Source: Humulus lupulus (lineage: Eukaryota > Streptophyta > Magnoliopsida > Rosales > Cannabaceae). Taken from it: DNA of 64,000 nucleotides. The position numbers and the translations under genes are program-made. Shown here one piece after another: positions 36,941-47,369 of this stretch. How positions within the stretch are numbered: position 1 is the first letter of the stretch; each line of letters begins with the position of its first letter. Under the pieces are notes generated by a model. The model did no database searches, was not told the origin of the DNA, and saw nothing but the letters and a program-made list of their open reading frames with translations. The stretch lies in NCBI RefSeq assembly GCF_963169125.1, contig NC_084797.1, forward strand, positions 91,421,868 through 91,485,867, written 5' to 3'.

Positions 36941-36989
<49 letters not shown>
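36941..36989. repeat. GA microsatellite
   Basis: About 49 bases of pure GA repeat in the 3' LTR of element E. The matching site in the 5' LTR (about 54275-54304) is shorter and interrupted. Confidence 0.95.
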
Positions 36990-36994
<5 letters not shown>

Positions 36995-37575
36995 TGGGTG
37001 AGCTGCTTTAAGTTTTTTTTGTGTTTGCTTAAGGCTTAAGTTTACTTAAGCTAATCCCAAGGCTCGGGGTACCAAAAACGTCCCCAAGGGCAAAATGGTC
37101 AAAATCCACGGTATTCCCTCCTAATCTCACTAATTCCAAATATATCGTCGATTATTTATTTCCATTACCCGATAGCCCGATACTATACTAAATACCTAAA
37201 ATACCCCTTGACTTGCCTCGAGTCGGGTATTGGGTCCCGTTGTGACTTTCCCGCTAACTTGCTCCCTAGGATCATCTTTTGCTGAGTAACCCAAATAAAC
37301 CCACATAATAATGTGGTCTCTCACATATATCACATATATGCACATATACAATTATGCCCATAACAGACAAATTACGGATATTTCCCTTCTAATAAGAAAG
37401 GGCCTACATGGATATTTAGTATTCCTAAACATGCATAACTAGTTATATTATCATATAACTCACATAATCACATAATCATATGCAAGTATGCCATATAAAC
37501 ATATAATTCCATATATTTCCATCCTAGCCTCCTAATTAAGGCCCTAAGCCTTATTAGGTAATTTTGGACGTTATA

Positions 37576-40500
37576 ACTATTCCCTCCTTACAGAAATTTC
37601 ATCAACGAAATTTTACCTGAACAACTTGGGATACCGAGTCTGCATATCTGCCTTTAGCTCCTAAGTTGCGTCATCGACCTTGCTGTTCCTCCATAATACC
37701 TTAACTAAAGGTATAGTCTTGTTTCTCAGGACCTTGTCCTTCCTGTCTAAAATCTGAACTGGCTGTTTGTAACGCCCTGGATAGCCAAGACCGTTACTCT
37801 GTGTGTTTATAAAGGTGCTAGACTTGCTAATTAGGTCATTTAATTAAAAGCGTGTTACTGAAACCATAATGGAACTAGGGTTAAAATATTTTGGTCCCAA
37901 AAGCCGTATTTCTTATAGATAATGTTTTCTGTTTACACGGGATCCCAAAAATAATAAGATTATAGCCATTTACAAAGATTCAAGATTTAAATACTAGCCA
38001 CTCTAAGGCAAAACAAATTGTCTTAGCATTTCTTGTCCTGATCCACTCCTCGGCCATGGCGGCCGAATAGCTGGCTATGTACATTCAGCCCCGCAGCTCT
38101 CTGTCTCAAGGTTGGTCAAACTTGCCTTTGCCTTTACCTGCACCACGTAGCACCTGTGAGACAAGGCCCAGCCAGAAAACACAATAAAAAAGCATAATCA
38201 ATCAACAGACAGTCAAATATCTCATATCGCATAAACATGTATTTAATCAGTTTAAGCATTCATGACAATCAAGTATTCATCGCACCAAGTATATCAATTC
38301 ATATCAATAATCAATCCACATATGATAACTAGGGTTAGCGCCCTTAGGCCGCACCCTCTATTTATCCCATTGACTCCGGTCCGCTTAAACCAAGCTCAGT
38401 GAATATTAAGCTGTCCTCAGCTACCAGTGGCCAAGCTGCGCCCTGTGCACAAATATTATATACGACACCTTAGTCCCATGGCAAAATACCATCTATGACA
38501 TTACACAGATATCGGGAGCACTTAGTCCCATCACAAACAAATAACCGGATGCGGTTTTCTTACCTTTAATATCGCTAGCTTCGTTCACTTTGATTCTTGA
38601 GCACGATCCCTCTTGAGCCCTAGCGCACACCTAGTCACAGCCATAGGTCAAAATCATCACCAAACCTTAAGTTCAAAACCTAGCCTCGGGACCAATCCTG
38701 AGCCCTCGGGAAGCTCTAATTCCACCAAACGGGGTGGTGGAATCGAACCCCAAACCCTCGGGCAAAAACCCTTGAAAATAACTCAAAAACCCCTTTCTGG
38801 AAACAGGGTAGCGCTACAACGCTCTAAGGAGGGCGCTACAGCGCTACAAATAGAGCCCAAACTCACCTAGAACACTTGGCCTAGCGCTATAGCGCCCAAA
38901 GGCTAGCGCTGTAATGCTAGTCACAGAACATCAAATGCTGTTTTTCCCTCCTTTGACTTTCCCCTAGCCAAATCTTATCAAAACTTCTCCAAACTTCCAC
39001 CAAACCTAGAATCAAGCTTACTAACATGTCTAACTCATCCCAAGCATCCCAACCACATAAAACTTTAACACATCACTCCCAATCTCAAAATTCACCATGG
39101 TTGAGCCTCAAACTCAGAAACTTCATCAAAACAATCAAAACCTCAGAATTTAGAGCTCAGAATTTCATACCTTCAATGGGGATTCGACCTTAAGTCAGCC
39201 TCTACAACTCCTTGGCTTACTCCTCCTCAAACCCTTGGCTTGAATTCCCTAGGATTCCCATCAAATTCAACTTAGACATCATAGTTCAACACCAAAACCA
39301 GAAAACTGAAGAAAGCTTCAAAGTCTTACCTCAATTGAATGAATTGCTCTGCCAATTCCTCAAGCTAGAATAGGGATCCTAGCCTCTAGCCCTTGCTCAA
39401 ACTCTTCCTGAGTTTCTGCTCCAAAAGACCTCAGGAATTGATGGGGGAAAGCCAAACCGACCTTGAAAAATACCTTGTTTTCCTTTCCCTTCTTTTTCTT
39501 TCTTATCTTTTCTTTTCTTTCTTTCCTTCAGAGTTTCCAGCCTTTTCTACACTTCCCACTAAGGCATAAAACCTGAGTTATACCTATCCTTTATAAGCCA
39601 AATGACCTCAATACCCTCCCCTTTAGTTCTAAATCTTTTAATCCACCTAGGGGCATTTTGGTCATTTCACCCTATTCCCGCTAATTCCTCGAGTGTCTCT
39701 ATTATTTTCTGCTTACTTCCCAATACCTAATTAATCACCAATGCCATATATTGACCCCTAATATATTCTCTAAATTCCTATTTATACCCTCAGGCTCACC
39801 CCGAGCCCGGTATAAATCCCCGACGTGACTTTTTTGCTAATCCACTCACTAGGATCGTCTCGAATCACAGATCACAAATATATCCACATAATAATGTGGT
39901 CTCAACAGTTATCACATTTATATATACAGTTATGCCCTCAACGGGCCAAAATTACAATTATGCCCTTTCTAACCTAGTCAGGCCCTACATGCATACTAGT
40001 ACACCTAGTCATGCATCTCAGATATTCAAATAGTCATATAGCATACTTTTAATCATTAAATCACATATATTCCAATTATGCCCTCCCGGCACACTAATCA
40101 AGGCCCCTAAGCCATACTAGTAAATTTGGGTCGTTACACTGTTCCTCATAGGTCAAATCTGTCTCCAGTTCCAGGTCCCCATAACTCAGTACATGAGTTC
40201 CACTTGACACATACCCTCTAATCTGCCCCAACTGTGGGTCATCTAACTGCTTTTCCTTAATCCTCTCCAAAAGAGTAGACTGTAGGGTGATGTTGGCTAA
40301 CTGGCCCACTACTAACTGAATTCACGCTCTAGCCATATCGTCAGCTAACTCCCTTGATATTTACCTGGCACTATATAACTGTCCCAAACCCTTCTGACTT
40401 AAGGCATCTGCTACCACGTTGGCCTTCCTAGGGTGATAGAGGATCTCATAATTACAATCCTTTACCAACTCTAACCAACATCTTTGTCTCATGTTCAGAT

Positions 40501-41598
40501 CCTTTTGAGTGAAGAAGTATTTTAAATTGTTGTGGTCAATGTATATCTCACGCTTCTCACCATATAAGTAGTGTCGCCACACCTTCAATTCAAAAACCAC
40601 TGCTTCAAGTTCTAAATCATGTGTGGGGTATCTCTACTCATACACCTTCAGCTGACGTGATGCATAGGAAATCACCTTCCTTTTCTGCATAAGAACACAA
40701 CCCAGGCCCTGCCTCGAGGTGTCACAATAAACCACAAACTTGTCCCAATTTGTAGGAAGATTCAAAACTGGAGCGGTGATCAAACTCTTCTTTAGCTTCT
40801 GGAAGCTGTCTTCACACTTGTATGACCATATGAACTTCTAATTCTTTCGTGTTAACTCTGTCCATGATGACACAATATTGGAAAACCTCTCCACAAAGTG
40901 TCTGTAATACCCTACCAATCTCAAGAAACTTCTGATCTCTAATGCGTTCTTCGGTCTTGGCCAATCTATGACCGCCTCAATCTTCGCTGGATCTACCATA
41001 ATTCCATCCTTACTGCCTATGTGACCTAGGAAATTCACATGTGGCAACCAAAACTCACATTTCTTGAATTTTGCATACAGCCTGTGCTCTCTAAACGTCT
41101 ATAGTACCAATCTGAGGTGCTGCTCGTGTTCTGTCTCTAACTGAGAGTATATTAGTATATCATCGATAAAGACGATCACAAACCAATCCAGGTAATCTTT
41201 GAACACTTTGTTCATCAGATCCATAAATGCTGTTGGGGCATTAGTTAGTCCAAATGACATCACCAAAAACTCATAATGCCCATACCTAGTGCAAAAAGTT
41301 GTCTTCGGTATATCCTCCTCCCTGATCCTCAGCTAGAGATCGAAGATCTATCTTGGAGAATACCGTACTACCCTGCAATTGATCAAACAAGTCATCAATT
41401 CTTGGCAAAGGATACCAGTTCTAGATAGTAAACTTGTTTAGTTCTCTATAATCGATACACTTCCTTAGAGAACCATATTTCTTCTTCACAAAGAGAACTG
41501 GTGCGCCCCATGGCGAGAAAATGGGCCTGATAAAACCCAAGTATAATAACTCCAGTAGTTGTACCTTTAGTTCCTTCAATTCAGCTGGAGCCATCCTG
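37576..41598 (-). pseudogene. element E pol remnant (C-terminus, RNase H, RT), integrase mostly deleted
   Basis: The polypurine tract and pol C-terminus lie at 37576-37767; solo LTR G follows, then pol resumes at 40139. A frame at 40309-40094 joins the linker after RNase H (TLLERIKE, DPQLGQIRG) directly to the pol tail (THVLSYGDLE), so the integrase core is absent. RNase H is at 40361-40600 and the RT/RNase H connection at 40838-41047. [10 protein letters not shown] of reverse transcriptase is readable near 41140-41170. Several stops and frameshifts are present. The sequence ends at 41598, where the CACTA element is inserted. Confidence 0.85.
37768..40138 (-). mobile_element. solo gypsy LTR G (minus)
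   Basis: 2,371 bp, starting TGTAACGCCCTGGATAGCC and ending TTGGGTCGTTACA, with a perfect duplication CTGTT (37763-37767 and 40139-40143). It contains AGCGCT-type hairpins near 38810-38925 and the CCACC/GGTGG stem-loop at 38719-38743. No internal region. The open frame at 38613-38870 is leader sequence. Confidence 0.92.
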
Positions 41599-41611
41599 CA
41601 CTACACCAAAT
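41599..41611 (+). repeat. left terminal inverted repeat of the CACTA element
   Basis: CACTACACCAAAT matches the right terminus CACTACAAGAAAA in 10 of 13 positions. The duplicated CTG lies just outside. Confidence 0.88.
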
Positions 41612-42045
41612 ACCTCTTTCTATAATACATAATTATAAGCTAATTGGAAAAGTATTAAAATAGGTAACCTAAAAAGTTAGAAAGTGGTAAATTAAAATGG
41701 AGGGAAACAAAAAAAAAATTGCTGGGTAACCCACTCAGTTTCTGCCTAGCCCTATTCTCTCAAAACCCAATCCCTAATGATGCCTCTGCCTCTTTCTCTC
41801 ACACTTGGTGTCTCGGTTCCCTCTCCATTGATCTTTCTCTCGCTCTCTCTCTCTCAGATCCTTTCTACTCACTCTCCGTCGTGTGAGCTGTTGGAGCACA
41901 CCATGCCAGAGGAGCACTCTCTCCATTCCGTTTAGTCACTGGAGCACACTGGGACGAGTCATGCCGGTACAAGTCACGGTGCATTATCTCCCTCACGCGA
42001 GTCATGGCAGTATCTTCCCAGCTGAAGAAAGAACAACTTTGTGAG
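41612..42045 (+). promoter_or_regulatory. possible captured promoter and leader exon of the CACTA element
   Basis: The stretch between the left terminus and the first captured exon is CT-rich, like plant 5' leaders (CTCTCGCTCTCTCTCTCTCAG at 41838-41858), and ends at a good donor GTGAG|GTATT (GT at 42046-42047). A short frame (ATG at 41777, about 52 codons) and another ATG at 42004 (14 codons to the donor) are present. A transcript starting here could splice into the captured exons. This is an inference from composition and one splice site. Confidence 0.35.
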
Positions 42046-42166
42046 GTATTTGTTTTTTTCTTATTTACTGTTTTTATCATTTAATTTTCTTGTATCTTTT
42101 TTCTTCTTATTTACTATTTTGTTTTAGCAAGGATATATAATGGAATTTGGATTGGAAAATCTGCAG

Positions 42167-42274
42167 GGATCATGACGAGGCAACCTTTGGTCTTGCAGCT
42201 TAACAAGAAAAATGAGGGAGCTCAGAAATACGCCGAGTTTCTTCACCTTTGCAAGAGGAGATTCACAGATTTTG
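42167..42274 (+). pseudogene. DRP1: captured exon of a dynamin-related protein (DRP1 type)
   Basis: A 108-bp exon between CTGCAG (AG at 42165-42166) and TTTTG|GTATGT. It encodes GIMTRQPLVLQL, then KYAEFLHLCKRRFTDF. This is the piece of the dynamin GTPase domain around the switch-I (G2) threonine; plant DRP1 proteins read very similarly here. The threonine is kept, but typically conserved neighbours are changed (RQP, LCK). Neither the P-loop nor the later G motifs are present nearby, so it is a single captured exon with flanking intron sequence and no GTPase function. Confidence 0.85.
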
Positions 42275-42956
42275 GTATGTGGTGTATAACTTAAAAATAA
42301 ATTTGATTCGTATCTTTTTGTACATGATCAACTTGTTGCTCATTCGTTCTCGTGTTGATTTTTAGCTTGATAACTTGTGTTTACATGAAACAGGAATTGA
42401 TGTTCAGTTTTTAAGTTACATAATTATTTTTCCAAAACTTGAGAAGAGAGCTGGCAATTAGGAGTCAGAAAATCTAAGGTCAAATTTTGGTAAAGTTCTC
42501 GAAACTTATGATTTTTATGAATTTGATCCCAGAAACTTGGCCTCTGTTTTTGGGGAAATTTCTCATGCATGCCACTAGAACTGTTGTCTTCATCCATGTT
42601 GTGTTGTTTGTCCCCAGCTAAGAAAGATACACATCTGCAATCGAAGTAACAAAGTATTGCATGCTTGTTGTTTGATAAAATGACTCAACCAAACAAAATT
42701 AAAAAAGTAAACTTAGGCTTGTTTACTAATAGATTAATAATTTTTGGTAAAATGATTCAGCGAAACAAAATTAAAAAAGTAAACTCAGGCTTGTTTACTA
42801 ATAGATTAACTACGTATTGTCATTTGAGGAGATTACTCTGAAGTTTATTACTGTGAGCGAACACGTAACTGCGAATTAATGTTCTGGGTGATTTTGTTTA
42901 TTTAAATGATGGATGCATAGACTTTCAGTTTTATTAAGTACTTTGCCTACTTGCAG
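42275..42956. other. captured intron/unknown DNA with a 67-bp tandem duplication
   Basis: There is no coding segment I can support. Two copies of a 67-bp segment (42671-42737 and 42743-42809) share AACAAAATTAAAAAAGTAAA and differ at about five positions. The stretch ends in TACTTGCAG, the acceptor of the first VPS18 exon. Confidence 0.5.
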
Positions 42957-43064
42957 GATGCTTTGAGAACTTTTTTACTACAAAAGATTGATAATCTTGC
43001 CAATGGTGATAAGTGCCAAATAACAATGATATCAACTTGGGCAACTGAATTATACTTTGACAAG
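42957..43064 (+). pseudogene. VPS18: captured VPS18 exon a
   Basis: After TTGCAG come 36 in-frame codons beginning DALRTFLLQKIDNL and containing KCQITMISTWATELY. This matches the C-terminal helical half of plant VPS18, a core subunit of the HOPS and CORVET tethering complexes at vacuole and endosome. The exon should end in a donor, but the bases after GACAAG are CTTTTA instead of GT, so normal splicing from this exon is lost. It is followed by a poly-T and TG repeat tract. Confidence 0.9.
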
Positions 43065-43468
43065 CTTTTATTCCCCACACCCCCTTTTTTTTTGGGTGTG
43101 TGTGTGTGTGCACGCATAAAGTTTGGATTTAAGAACTCTGATTTCTCTCTTTATTTTTTGTCCTGCTGCCTAGATGGGTTATAGATTTTTTATCCAAAAT
43201 GAGATATTATAAAAAAAAATTGCATAATGACTAAAAGAAGGGAGCAGAAATTTCCCCAAAAGAAAAAGGATTCTAACACAAACAAACCAATAGTACAACT
43301 CAGCATAAAAAAACTAACTTATCTGATAGATATGAGTTCTAACTTTGTGAACACAGAATTATACATATTAGCATTTATGGCAGAGCATTTTGATTTTACT
43401 TTCCTATATAATTTATTACTATTTGCTGTTGTTTAAGATAAATTTCAAACTTGATCTTTCCATTTCAG

Positions 43469-43611
43469 ATAAATCGTCTACTCTTGGAAGATGACACTGC
43501 TTTGGATAACCATAGTTCAAAGTACCGATCAATAATAAAACAGTTCTGTGCTTTTCTATGTGAATGCAAGGATGTGTTGGATGAGGCAACTACAATGAAA
43601 CTTTTACAGAG
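43469..43611 (+). pseudogene. VPS18: captured VPS18 exon b
   Basis: A 143-bp exon between CATTTCAG and CAGAG|GTAACT. It encodes INRLLLEDDTAL and CECKDVLDEATTMKLLQ and continues exon a in the order of the parent protein. Reading frame and splice sites are intact, and the phase (two bases, AG) fits exon c. Confidence 0.92.
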
Positions 43612-43935
43612 GTAACTATCTACAGGATCCTATGTAAGTTAATCACATTTTTCATAAAAGTATGAAAGCAATAGCTAATTCTTTTCTGTTTTAGTTTAGA
43701 TGGAAGTTTTGGTTAGTATTTTAGTCGCTTTTATCTGTGGATGCTTACCTCTAACATGATAGGTGTTATGACAGTATGTGTCACTTTTTTTAAACATTAA
43801 TAATAGTTGTGCATAAGCAGAGCTGTAATTAACTTCTTCTTTTTTTATTTTTTTTTTACATAATCACGTGATCTTTTTTACGTTCTTATTTAGATGAAAG
43901 AACGCTAGAATTAATTATTTAGCAATATGTTGCAG

Positions 43936-44014
43936 TTATGGCCGGGTTGAAGAGTTAGTGTTTTTCGCCAGTTTAAAGGAGCAGTATGAAATCTTAAATC
44001 ATCATTTCATACAG
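43936..44014 (+). pseudogene. VPS18: captured VPS18 exon c
   Basis: A 79-bp exon between TGTTGCAG and TACAG|GTGCTT. It encodes YGRVEELVFFASLKEQYEIL and HHFIQ, directly following exon b with matching phase. The next VPS18 exon is not found before unrelated cargo begins, so the capture stops in the following intron. Confidence 0.92.
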
Positions 44015-44940
44015 GTGCTTCATCATTCTTTTTTGTTCCGCATTTCATTTTTGTGATTGCTGTCATCATAAATCGCATTTACTAATGTTTTATACTACTT
44101 TAATCCATAAATACACATACACACTCTTCCTCCTTTATTTCTTTTTTCCTTTTTTCTCTTCCAAGTAAATATATCATCACTTGAAATCTATAAAATATGT
44201 TTATGTTCACTTTACGGCTGATATATACAGGATTATGTTTTTTTTATTTTCCGTATAGGACTTACTACTTGTTAAACTCAAAAACTATTAGAACTATCGT
44301 TCTTTTCTATTGAACTTTTTAGTTCACTTCTATATCCTAGGCCAATTTTTTTAAGTTGACAAGTATTTAATTTTATTTTCCCCTATGGATTCTGCCATTA
44401 GCAAGGAAAAGCAATGAATGCTTCTGGAAGTCATCTGTTTCTTTAGATCTTCAAGTATAGATATCCAAGAATTTCAATTAAAATTGATTTTTACCCTAGA
44501 TTTTTTAATTCGCTTAAATCTTTGTAACACTTGATTAGAAGCAACCAAATATATTAATAAATGACCCTATATATAAATTACCTATAGAACTAGTTCTCGG
44601 AGTAAGCCTGAAACAAAAAGAAAGAGCAGCCCAACTATTGGAAAAACCACTATGAACAAAGTTCATCCAACTAGAAATACTTCAGTTAGGCCTGGATTGA
44701 TTGGTTTCTTGGAACCACAAAATGAGTGATTATTATTTTGGTTTTTTTATTAATTTTCTTAGGAAACAAACAGAGGTATTGTTTGTTTGTTGAGAAACTG
44801 GGGGAGAATTCTTCACTTGTTCAAAAATTCTGCAACCAAAGCAATCCAACGATGCATGATTTGATTCTTTTGCTATTCTTATGTTGTTATATATACATGT
44901 TATTACAAATAATTTTTTTTGTTTCTTCTTTAAATTACAG
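44015..44940. other. captured intron DNA between VPS18 and MTP fragments
   Basis: AT-rich with no supported coding segment. The boundary between the two captured loci must lie here, since it starts in a VPS18 intron and ends at the acceptor TAAATTACAG of an unrelated gene. I cannot place the join. Confidence 0.5.
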
Positions 44941-45110
44941 GAGAAAAGGACTACTATGAAAGACAACTTCTAACTCTGAAATCTTTTGAGGAAGTTGACT
45001 CTATAGTGCAATTAGAAGTCAATGATGAAGATGATCTTGACGAACAAGCTCAACATGAAAGAGCCATGAAGATCTCTAATTATGCAAACATAATTCTCTT
45101 GGGACTTAAG
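44941..45110 (+). pseudogene. MTP11: captured exon a of an MTP11-like metal tolerance protein
   Basis: A 170-bp exon between AAATTACAG and CTTAAG|GTAAAA. It encodes KDYYERQLLTLKSFEEVDSI, an acidic stretch, then EQAQHERAMKISNYANIIL. This is the N-terminal region and first membrane helix of the Mn-type plant cation diffusion facilitators (MTP8-11 group), closest by eye to MTP11-like proteins of Golgi/prevacuolar membranes. The frame is open and both splice sites are good. Confidence 0.88.
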
Positions 45111-45317
45111 GTAAAATTTGGGTATTTTTATAAGAAATATTGGCTGAAGTAAGTTCTTAAGAGCTTTTACAGCTCCAGTCGTATCTGTAACGTTTTAGAT
45201 TATATAGACCATGTTTTAGAGTATTTGAGTTCTTGCATCAAATAATATTTTACGGCCTTATAGAACATTCATTCCCACTTTACAAACTAAAATTGAAACT
45301 TATGTTTGATTCTGCAG

Positions 45318-45516
45318 ATCTATGTTGCTATAAAGAGTGGGTCCATAGCCATTGCAGCATCAACACTAGATTCTTTGCTGGATCTCATGGCTGGTGGCAT
45401 ACTTTGGTTCACTCACTTGTCAATGAAAAGTATAAATATTTATAAATACCCCATTGGCAAATTGAGGGTGCAGCCTGTTGGCATAATCATTTTCACTGCT
45501 ATCATGGCAACACTAG
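45318..45516 (+). pseudogene. MTP11: captured exon b of an MTP11-like metal tolerance protein
   Basis: A 199-bp exon between TTCTGCAG and ACTAG|GTACAA. It encodes AIAASTLDSLLDLMAGGIL, with the DxxxD metal-site motif of membrane helix 2, then YKYPIGKLRVQPVGII. It continues exon a in frame. The remaining helices and the C-terminal metal domain are absent, so no working transporter can be made. Confidence 0.92.
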
Positions 45517-46431
45517 GTACAATCTGTAGCTTAATTTGTTGATAGTTTTCACAGATTTTTCTCTTTCTTGCTTCATTTCCACATTGAAGGTTGTTTGGCT
45601 TCCTTAGTGAACACATATATCATCTAGTGTGTTTTACTCTGTTTGTTACAGAGTAGATAAATTCATGAGTCTTGGATGAAACAAGGAAAAAATAAAGCTT
45701 ATTGAGTGACTTTGTTTTATTAAATTTGTCTAAAGAAGACATGTTATTTGATTATGGAAATTTTCTTTGGTCACTTTCTGCCGGAAATCTCTAAAGTATA
45801 TGGTCATGATTACCAACTACAGACACTTAATAAGGAATTACAAGAGTTTTGACTAAGCATTGGACATGGTAATGGTACATAACCAAATAAGAGGGACTTT
45901 TTCTGCTTATCCTACTGCTGCTCTTAGAGAAGAGTTTTCTAAATATATAATAAGGGGGAAAGATGCTTATAAAGTTATAATTTTACTGAATAAAAAATAT
46001 TAAGTGTATGTTGGAGTAGCTTAGGAAGGAGAGGTTTGTTACAGGTAGGCAGCTGTATAATTATAAAACTAACAAGTCAGTAAATTAGCTTATGTAAGCT
46101 TTGAATTTTAGTTCTTTTTTCTTCTTTTTTAACTATTTTTTTTTTTTTTGGATTTGGGAATAAGTTATATCAGAATGTATAATTGCTTGGTTTCATATTT
46201 TCTAAGAAAATCCTTTTAATTGTTTAATTTCTCTTGTGTTGAGGAGGTTTTGCTTTTGTTTCATTATTTGGCCACACAACATATGATATATATATACAGT
46301 TTAATTTGTAAAGTAAACCTTTTTTTAATCTCATTTGCCATTAGTTTTGTTTTAATCACTATTTGTGAAGTAATTTCTTAGTAAGAAAAAAAATAAGAGG
46401 CTCATTTTTGTGTGTTTTGGTCAAATTTAAG
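45517..46431. other. non-coding cargo between MTP and SCP2 fragments
   Basis: AT-rich, with no exon I can support. It must contain the join between the MTP and SCP2 donor loci. Confidence 0.5.
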
Positions 46432-46533
46432 GTTGGAAGGAGAAGAAAAGCCTGATGCCACATTTTCCTTCAAGGAAGATGATTTTGTCAAAATTGCATT
46501 TGGAAAGATAAATCCCCAGATTGCTTTCATGAG
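46432..46533 (+). pseudogene. SCP2: captured exon of an SCP2-type sterol carrier protein
   Basis: About 102 bp from a possible acceptor TTTAAG (a poor polypyrimidine context) to CATGAG|GTTGGT. The open frame reads EGEEKPDATFSFKEDDFVKI then AFGKINPQIAFMR, the lipid-binding core of small plant SCP2 proteins (peroxisomal lipid carriers). The conserved GxMKIKGS block that should follow in the next exon is not seen. The 3' boundary is firm; the 5' boundary is uncertain by several bases. Confidence 0.85.
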
Positions 46534-47369
46534 GTTGGTTTACACCTCTTAATTTTTCTAAGTCAAATTGATCAAAGCACTCCTCCTCTGTGACAATAAT
46601 TTAAAATTTAAGTTTTTGCACCTCACTTAAAATTTAAAGGGTCTCATGAGAGTAGTAGTGTTTGGTATTAGACCTTTCATAGATAATTTGATTCTTTTTT
46701 TTTTCCATATAGATTATACATGCTTATTTATGCATATTATTGTTCAGCAAACACTTTGGCTAAACTTGCATTGTTCTATTGTAGAATCTTTGAGATTTTG
46801 TCTAAACTTGTTGTGATGTGCATTATAAGTGTATCCCACAGTTTACTTGTTACTTAATCAACTTTAAGCTCATTTTGTGTTCTTTGTATGTTCGTCATAG
46901 TCAATTCATTGTCTTTATACAGATGAAATGTTACTGTCTATGCCTCCTGACTTATTCTTTTCAAGTTGAATTTTTTAGTGTGTGTGATGTTATCTGGTGA
47001 AAACATACTCATGACTTATTCCTATGGTGTCGGACTCTTAATCTTTGTTCTTATAGTGTCAGGATCTTAATATTAAGTTGTAAATGATAGTCTGCCAGCG
47101 TGGGGATTTTTATAGTATTATTTTATATAGTTGTTCGATCTCACTAGAAATAGACATGATAAATGATTTCTACTGTGATCTGTATACTTCACTCGCATTT
47201 CTACACAAATTTAGAGTTTGACTTACTCATTGTCATTATACCTGATATAAATTTGATTGCTTTGAGTTTTTTTTTTCTTTTAACAATACTTACTTTAAAT
47301 TTGGTTACTTGAGTTTTTGTTTGTTTTATTTCTTACTATTTTGGGCTACTGTTTTATCATATACAACAG
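46534..47369. other. non-coding cargo between SCP2 and clathrin fragments
   Basis: T-rich, intron-like DNA with no supported exon. The small open frame at 46818-47000 has no recognisable domain. The join between the two donor loci lies here. Confidence 0.5.

Larger units (their letters stand above)
32789..37575 (-). repeat. element E, 3' LTR (split by solo LTR F)
   Basis: Pieces 32789-33185 and 35512-37575. It starts TGTAACGCCCTCCTAATC and ends TTTGGACGTTATA. It contains a stem-loop (36339-36363), a GC-rich block (36430-36570) and a long GA microsatellite (36941-36989). Chance open frames such as 36383-36712 are not genes. Confidence 0.88.
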
